Source: Echinometra lucunter (lineage: Eukaryota > Echinodermata > Echinoidea > Camarodonta > Echinometridae). Taken from it: a stretch of DNA of 64,000 nt. The notes beneath the pieces are model-generated. The model saw nothing but the letters and a program-made list of their open reading frames with translations, was not told the origin of the DNA and searched no databases. The stretch is from positions 19,974,324-20,038,323 of the forward strand of contig CM057152.1 in the NCBI GenBank assembly GCA_029962745.1. Direction: 5' to 3'. The translations under genes and the position numbers were made by a program. Each line of letters begins with the position of its first letter. Positions within the stretch are counted from its first letter, which is position 1. Below, in pieces: positions 11,301 to 20,300 of this stretch.

Positions 11301-14300
11301 AATAGACTTTTAATCTTATTGTAGCATTAACTATAACACCAATGTTTACATTTTCTTCAACACAGACGTATCCGAGATAAGCTTGTTCTATCCGAGAGAT
11401 TGTCTCTAGCCATGGAGGTGTCCACTAAGTGTGGGTTGGATCCTGGAGCGGTGTGGGCAGCCTGGGGACTCGGCTGTCTCCAGGCAGGAGACTATGAAGG
11501 AGCCAGGGAGAAACTCAGTAAGATACTCAAGGTAAGGTTACCAATGGGTTACTGCTAGCAGTGCAGAATTTTTTTGTTCTCTGATTTGCTGAAAAAGAAA
11601 CTGACAGACATAAACTTCAAGTTGAGCACAAGTTTGTGTGTATGTGTGTGTGTTTATTGGGTTTTCACAGATGTGTATCAGTCAGATTGATTATTCACGT
11701 CTTGGACCAACCTTTAAAGTTGGCTGGACTTGGTGTATACATGTAGGTGGCGCTTTTTATGCAGTGCTTGCAAAAATCCCAGTGGGCAGTGCCATGCCAT
11801 AGACGAACATTATGCCGACTACTGACTACTAAGAACTAGTGCATGCACTGACCGAACCTATGGACCGAACACTGACCCAGCCTCACTATACATCGACCCC
11901 AGTCCTGCACTAGCACTACGTGTGCGACATTGATTTGTGTTTGTGTGTGGCTTCTTCATCTCCATGGTGTGTTTGTGTGTTATGTATTGCTGCACCGCAT
12001 CCCATCACACACAAGAGTGAGTGGGAGCGAACATAAGTGCCATGTACCTCCCCCCCCCACCAAAACCCTTCGCTGAAGCTGGGAAACGGTCATGGCACTG
12101 CACAGTTGGAAGCCCCATCTATACACCACGTCCAGCCAACTTTAAAGCCATCATCCGAAGGATGTGACTCGGGTTCCAACCTGGGTCTGATCAGAGTCAG
12201 TTTTTAGGCAAAGACAAAGAGCTAACCCCCCTGGGCACAAGTGATATGTCTTTAGCTTTTGATGGAAAGTGGAACAGAGAAATGATGATTCTGGTGTAAC
12301 TCCTGTATTAAGCATTATTGTTTGTTAGAAATGAGCTATGAAGAAGTGTATGCATGCCCAGCCTTGGACAGAAATCCTTGGGGACTGGGGGATGTGTCCC
12401 CCTTCCCCCCCCCCCCTCTATGATTTTTTAGTTTTTGTTACTGAGGAGCATAAAAGGTGCCCAAGGAAGGTGATGACCCCTTACCCTTTTTTTTTTGTTG
12501 CTTTTCAGAAGATTGTGGGTATAACGAAACCCCTAAAAAAGCTGAGGTTACTTTCTTCTTTTGCTTGTCAGAAATTTCAGATGTGTTTCTTCCCCCCCCC
12601 CCCATGCTGTCTCTTAAAAGCATTTTTGCATTTGTAATGTACTTTACATTCTCAGCCATTTTATGCTAAATTTCCAGGCACTGTAAAAATGCATCTAATA
12701 TTTTGTGTTTGTGTATGGTGTTAGATTCCTCCAGACAAGAACCAAACCCAAGGACCAAACAAGCTTCTGCAGGATGTCATCAAGATATTAGAGTCCTCAG
12801 CTGGTCAGACCTCGAAGGTATTGGCTTTTATACAGTATTCGTGGGCCAAGCAGTTCCATTTTAATTTGATCTTAAATCACTTTCCACTAGTCCACCCCTC
12901 ATAAATACAGTTGGATGTTGATAATAAAAAGTATCTCACAATGCAGCAGTTCTAATGTGTTCCCTCTCATTTACAACAATTACTTGGACTACCAATTAGG
13001 TCATATGCTAGGCAGTGAGAGATTTTACATGATGAAACTTGATGACGTGACAAAGAACCAAATCGTAACAAACTATTATTGCCTTCCAACCTCTGAATCA
13101 ACTCTAAGAAATCTCACAAAAGTAAATACACATTTATTATTCTCCTTCTTTGTTTAAGTATCCCTGGGTCTCATTCAGTAATCAAAATCCTGATTTTTTT
13201 TTTTGTTTTGTTGCCAGGTCCAAGATATCCTGACCATGTCTGCAGGTTCTATCAAGGACTTCATCACACAGCCATATAAGGTAATTAGTGACACTTACCC
13301 ATGTACCTTGATAAAGGATAGAGGGCATATTGATTGGGCATTCATTACTAGTGCTGGCCACTTTGTTATTGTTCTGTATACATTTTTTTTATATAGCTGA
13401 AAGCCTAATGCTATGTTGTTAACAATAATGGGTTCTTGTAGAGTGCTCATGTCTGTCAGAACTGTCACTCTTGGCACTGCACTATTATTACCCCAGCTTT
13501 AGCATGCTGCCATTAAAGTGCTCTTGCATTTCAAGGAAATTCTTCCTACTGGGTACCCATTTACTACACCTTGGTCGAGAGTGGCAATTGTAGTGCCAAA
13601 AGTCATTGGTGCCACGGTGGGGCTCGAACCGTGAGCCTTGTGATCTAAAGTCCGGCGATGTATCCACTAGACCGCAACATGGTTTATTTTACCATATATA
13701 AATTGCGTAATATTTGTGGGTTTTTTTTTTTTTTCAGAGTGTATCTGAGTCCGACAGGCTTACTGAGGACCCTGCCCTGAAGGAATGTATCCATTACATT
13801 CAGACGTACAGCTCACACCTCACAGCTGTTCAGTTCTATATGAGACATGGATGGTTTCAAAGAGCTGTCAGCTATATACTCCAACAGGTATAACAAATTC
13901 TTAGAATCACTCAAAATTTCATAGTTGTTCAATGATATCATCATGCCTTAGTGAGACAGACAGGTATTTATTATTACTGAAATTGCTTTCGTGAAATAAT
14001 GCAGTTGACAGTATTCTTTCAATGTTTGTGGTCAACTCATTAAAAATGTCATTCTACATCAAATACTGGAAGATACATGCAGACAGGTATTTGTAAAGAT
14101 GGGCTTGCCTATGCGATTGACTCAATTACAACACCATGTAAACACTGTCTTTTCCCCTTTATTCTTTGAAGCAGCTATACTCTGTAATAGCATTTATTTT
14201 CCTGCATGTAAATTATGAACAGTTCAAACTTTCTACTTGTAATGGTACCTCTATTTTAGTGGTAGTCTGTAAGTGTTTGTATCATTAGAAATAGGGTACC

Positions 14301-17300
14301 AAAGTGATGATGTCATGGTCTTTTGTTATAGCATAGCGATGGTTCCCAACAAGAAATCCTTGTGCCAGGTTTTAATCAATGGGTTGAAACCGAGGACTTG
14401 TATTGTTACCAACCATTGCCATCCCAGATACTCTGGCTGCTTGAAACTACTTAGAACCAGTTTCCACTGTGATGAATTGCTGCAATGTCATACTTTGGTA
14501 CTCTGTGACATCATGAACTTCCCTCTGTTTCTTTTTATTTGCAGCAATGTTCTAGTGAAGTGTTCATAGAGGGTCTGTTGGTACCCTCAATCAAGAAGGG
14601 TCAGTTTAGTCAGCTTCAGGAACACATGCTGAAAGTAGACCCATCACTGGTCAACTGGCATCCTTACCTGACTGCATCCTGTCGCCATGTCAACCGCCTC
14701 GGCTGGAGTCACATTCTCTATCAGATGCAGCTCTTCATGAAGGCAAGTATCAATTCACCTTTCATATTTCATTTCATATTTCATAGATTGCCTAGACAAA
14801 AAGCATTAGCCGGGCAATTTCAGAGAGTTTAGTGTACTAGTATCATGTGCCAGTTTCATGGTGTTACAAAAGAGGATAAAGTAGGTCAAATATATGAGAC
14901 AAAGACAAAGACACTGCATGAAATAAAGATTGCCAATATGTTGTTTGCATGCTATTTTTCTGGTTTTGAAAATGTTCTAACTTGATATTTCCTTGTAACT
15001 TTTAAAATTAAAAAAAAAAAAACTTTATCCTGTTGAGCACAGCTTGATTTCAATATGATACTTATTTTTCATAGACCCTAGTTCTTAGCCCTAGTTATCT
15101 GGGGCATAGTATTGTTGAAAGGACTAACAAACAATCATGAATGACTAATTGTATGGGGAGGGGAGGGGGGTCTGGAAGCTCCCTCTTCTCTTCATTAAAG
15201 TTCACTGCATAGTTTAGGGAACATTGTGTTTTAGTTTTTGTATTTGTTATTGACCCTGACCCTTACCTAGGATTTTGTGCGAGCAGCCATGACATGCATC
15301 AAGTTCTTCCAGGCTGGTGCTAAGTCCTACTCGGACCTCTTCGAGCGTCTCCATCATGTGAACCGGGCCAAGGATCACATGACAGCTGTGATGGATGACA
15401 AGCAGTGGGGGAGTGTGCCACGCCCCTCCTCCGGCAGCCCCTCTTCGAGAGGATGGGGTGGAGCCAGTGGAGAGGTTAATATCAGACTCACGCTGACTCC
15501 TTCTGAACTTACTAAGTAAGTCATTCTGTGAGGTTATGTCGAAGAGATACCAATAATTTATTTTTGTCTTTTCCATCTTGGATCAAGTTGGAGACCACCT
15601 TTGAGTCACATATGGGAATTTCGCCTGCATATCATCTGGGCCAGTATTCACTTCGATGCTTAAGTCACAATTTTAAGTGTTTTAACAGTTTCGGCTTAAG
15701 TAAAATACTTAGTGAACTACGGTATTCATTGGAATGTTTGGGCTAAGTATCTTACATTAAGTCTAAGACAGCCACCTAGCAGACTTAAGCAAATTAATTT
15801 GGAAGTCTGATTGGCTGGCATGTCCTTTTCACACATACATGTACAAGCAGTCATGAAATGTTCGGCACAGGCAAGTTTTTGTAACCATGCATACAATGCA
15901 ATGCTTTTATTGCCCATTATGTGGGATTGACTTTATGATGTCACAGTCGTTATCAGCAAGTATTTTGCCTTAAAGTCGATTTGTAAAGTACCGGTAAGAA
16001 GTGATCTGAATACAATTTAAAACATTTTACTTAGCCAAGTAAAATGCTAAGTGATACTTATTCAATCTGTGTATCGAATAGAATACTGGCTCTGGTGTAT
16101 AGAAGTAGACAGAGTTACATAAGAAAATACTTTCACTCTTCTCAAGCTTTGGCTTCACGATCCTCAGATTCGATTTTGGTTTTAAACTGCAGAGAAAATT
16201 GGCTACAAATCAGTCCCATACTATTTCATCTTTCTGTATGGGAATACTCTAAGCTAGCTAAATGTCAGCAACCTTATAAAATTATAAGATTGCAAAGCCT
16301 GTTTAGATATTCAGCTATCATTAGCTCAGTTGACCTGATTTCCTCTTCTTTTTTTTTGCTCATTTCTTTATCTTTTAGGGAGATATTTGTAGTTTTTATG
16401 CCTCCGCCCACCGTAGGTGGTTGTCGGAGGCATTATGTTTTCGGGTCGTCCGTCCGTCTGTCCGTCCATCCCATTTTCGTACTCACGATAACTTAAGAAC
16501 CATTTGACAGATCAACTTCAAACTTAGGTCGTGTATGCATATGGGAGGGACAATGATCTGATTAGATTTTGGAGTCTCAAGGTCAAAGGTCAAGGTCATA
16601 GAGGTAATAATACACATAAAAATGGCTCGTTCTCGCGATAACTTAAGAACCATTTGACAGATTGGCTTCAAACTTGGCTCATGCATGCACATGGAAGGGA
16701 CAATGATCTGATTAGATTTTGGGGTCACAAGGTCAAAGGTCAAAGGTCATAGAGGTCATTATGTACATAGAAATGATTCGTTTTCACCATAACTCAACAA
16801 CCATTTGACCGATCAACCTCAAACTTGGCACAGGTATGCATATGGGAGGGACAATGATCTGATTAGATTTTTGGGGTCTCAAGGTCAAAGGTCAAAGATC
16901 ATAGAGGTCATTATGTACATAGAAATGGTTCGTTCTTGTGATAACTCAGTAACCATTTTACGGTTCAACAAACTTGGCTCATGTATGCATATGGAAAAGG
17001 CAATGCTTTCATTAGATTTGGGGGTCATAAGGTCAAAGGTCAAGGTCAAAGATGTCATTGTATAAATGAAAATAAATCAACATGAAGTGCCATTTATTTC
17101 TGATTTGGTAATGGTGGAGGCATAAAGTTCAACCACGCGTGGTCGAAGATTCATGTAGTTAAGGTTCTTTGCAAAATTGCAGGTTGAGATTTTTTTTTTC
17201 TTCTGTCACTTAAAAGCCAAAATATACTCATTAAGGCTTGTTGAGATATCACGCAACAACCCTCCGTGGCTTTTTAAAGTTCAGATATGACAAACCATGC

Positions 17301-20300
17301 CACTTATGGTAATTCAATGTTAATGTCTCAAATAAAAGAGATTTTTGTCAAAAGTTGCGCAGACAAACTCATGACATCATATATTGCGCTAACTTTTTAA
17401 GATTTTGTTTTTTTGCCGTCGGGAGCAAAAAATATGCCTCTCGCCTCGGCAGGGTTTTTTTTTAGGCTGCCTCATAACCCATTCACTTACTACACAAAAA
17501 AACGCGGGGATTTGTCATGGGGGGGGGGTAGTGCATATCTGAACAAGCCTTGACTGGTATGTCTACACATATAATGAAAGATTATTGGCAGTATTTCTGC
17601 AATTTGTTTCCTCAGGCACCTGAACACAATATCACTGCAGATAGAGGTTACCACGTTTCTCCATCGCCATCTGGGGAAGAACAGTCTGGTGCCGCCCACC
17701 TCCCCCTCCCAGATCACCTCAACCCCTCCCCCACCAGCTGGTGGGGCAAGGAAGCAATCGGTGGTTGGGGGTGGGGCTCAGCCTTCAGGGCTTCCCACCC
17801 TGTTTGGCAACAGCATGGAGAAAGCAGATGTTGTGCACAAGGTATGTTGATGGCCAGGAGCTGCTTAAATTTTGAAACATTGAAAAAGAAAGCCCTGGAA
17901 AGTGTTTCACAAAGCTGTGTGCAAAATTACACGTGACTTTAATAATGATTTGAATATCGTAAACCAAATGGGATTCTCAGTATTATTTAATCGCATAAGC
18001 TAAAGTTGAAATATCTGGTATGCAGATTAACATTATTATTAATAAAACATTTTTTAATATGAAGTATAGTTTTTGCCAGCAATTTAATTTAGATAATGGG
18101 AAATTACAGTCATACTTTGTTAAAGCAAGAAGGAAAAACTTTGGGCATTCCATTTGGCTGTTCATAGTTAAAGGCATTGGCTAACTTTGTGAGTAGCTGA
18201 TTTAAAAAATTCTCAAACTAAGATGAAACATGTGTATGAGTACTTCTATTTGTACTCAAAAAACCTGAAACCAACCATAATTTGGAATGAAAAAGTGTAA
18301 GTTAGACGCAAATGGCGATTTTATTATCCTTCGTCTCACGAGACAATCACTAAGAGGACCACTTTGCTTGAATTTGAAAATGCCGTTATGTGCCTCCCGC
18401 CGTGTGATACGCCAATACACACAGTACGGTAAGGTGAGTCATACGCGCATGCGCACTCCTTATGTCTGTGCAACCGACTCTCGTATATTTTTCAAACATT
18501 GGTTCACATTTTTGATATTTGAAAATACTTCCTGTGGATATTATACTTTGAAACTTTCAGACTGGTATCTTTACACGATAACCCTTATGTTTATCCCATT
18601 TTCAAGTAACAAAACAAGATTTTTAAAAATCATAACAGTGTTAACCAATGTCTTTAAGTCGTTCTGAAAGTCATGCATATTACTTTATGCACAGCTTCGT
18701 GAAACATGTCATATTTTGTGTAAATTTACAAGGAGATTCTGTATTAAAATGAAGAGACACTGGTTGGTAGCCTCAGTTTTTGTTCTTTTAGACGATGGTG
18801 TCTAATTCTTTTGGCCTTTAGTGCAAAGTTTTTAATCCTGGCATATCCCATTTCTTTGTCTCTTCTTTTGCCAGAAATTTTGAAGAATTTCACATGTTGT
18901 ATTTTATCCATTTTTAGGTTCTGCTGGCTGGTGCAAGTGTACAGGAAGGATTTCAGCTTGCTTTTAAAATCATTCAGGTAATCAAAGGTCATATGGTACT
19001 ATTTTCAGTGATGTCTATCAATGCATTTATGCCTATGATAATGAAGTAAATTTTTAACTCAAAGGGTTTTTGATTCAAGTGTGAATATTATTATTTTTTC
19101 CTCATAATAACGGTTTGTGAAATGGGTTCAACATTTTTAGCTAAAGCACACTTCATGTGAATCTTCAAAGTAATTATATGGTTGAAGTGTGTATCTAGGT
19201 TAATCCATGGAGATGGGTCAACTTATAAGGCAATGTCCTTATAATGGTGGTATGAGCTCCTAAACCTGAATATCAACTCCTCTTTTGAATATTTTTGATG
19301 CAATGAACATGTACATTGTCTTCTACTGTAAGCATGCCTGTTTCATTGGATAATCTGTCGTGGATTCACTATGAAGCACATTTCTTTTTTTACCTCTGTT
19401 ACATGGACTTCACATTTATATAACATTAACACAAACTTATTTCAATAAAGCATGATCCAGGGGTACTTCTAACTCAGCTGGTCACACTTTTTTGATGAAA
19501 TTAGTATTGAAAAATGTTGCTTGGTTTTGAGTAAGGCTCTGTTTTTCAGTTTTGGTATGTCACAAAAGTTGACCCAAACCCATGGACTGACCCATCTATG
19601 TGTAACTTCCCATGACTATTACACACAAAAGTCAACCTACAGTTACTCTATCAAGAGAAATCCATGTAAAATCTCTCTCTCTTTCTTTCTCTCTTCCTTT
19701 TTTCTCTTCTTCTTATTTTTCTTTTCTTTTCTCTCCCTTCATCCGTACAGCCTCTCTGTTTCATTCTCTCTAGCTCCCTTTCTGTTTCTCTCTGCCGATT
19801 TTTTCCCCCTCTTTCCTTTTCTTTTTTTTTTTTTTTTAATATACACCACTTAACAACTTGCAATTGGGAATTGTGAATAATTTTAAAAAAAAATTTATGT
19901 GGGTATTTTTTTTACTGGTTCATAGTGTTGGACTGAATTTTAATGGTTTTTTATCACCAGCTAATGAGGAGAGCCTTTTACAGAAACTTGATTTCTTTTG
20001 GTAATACGCAGCCATTAGCTGGTGTTCTCTTCCTTTTTTTTCCTTTCATGCTTTCTTACTCTTCTGTTATTGTATTTTGTATATTGTATTGTTGATCATT
20101 GTTACTATGTTCTCCTGGAAATGAAATGAAATAAAATAAAATACATAAATAAATGCATGGTATGTGACTGAACTCTTCAACAGGACCTTCGACTTGCAGA
20201 GACCAAGATCTACAGCCGTGCTGGACGACGCCTCAGTCTCCTCAACAAGTTCAATGAAGTTAAATTGCTTCTGAAGTGCCACAAGGACACTGGATTGGCC

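Noticed and set aside
13600..13683. Genuine minus-strand tRNA gene
   Set aside because: Same reasoning; head of a SINE whose tail also occurs at 9012.
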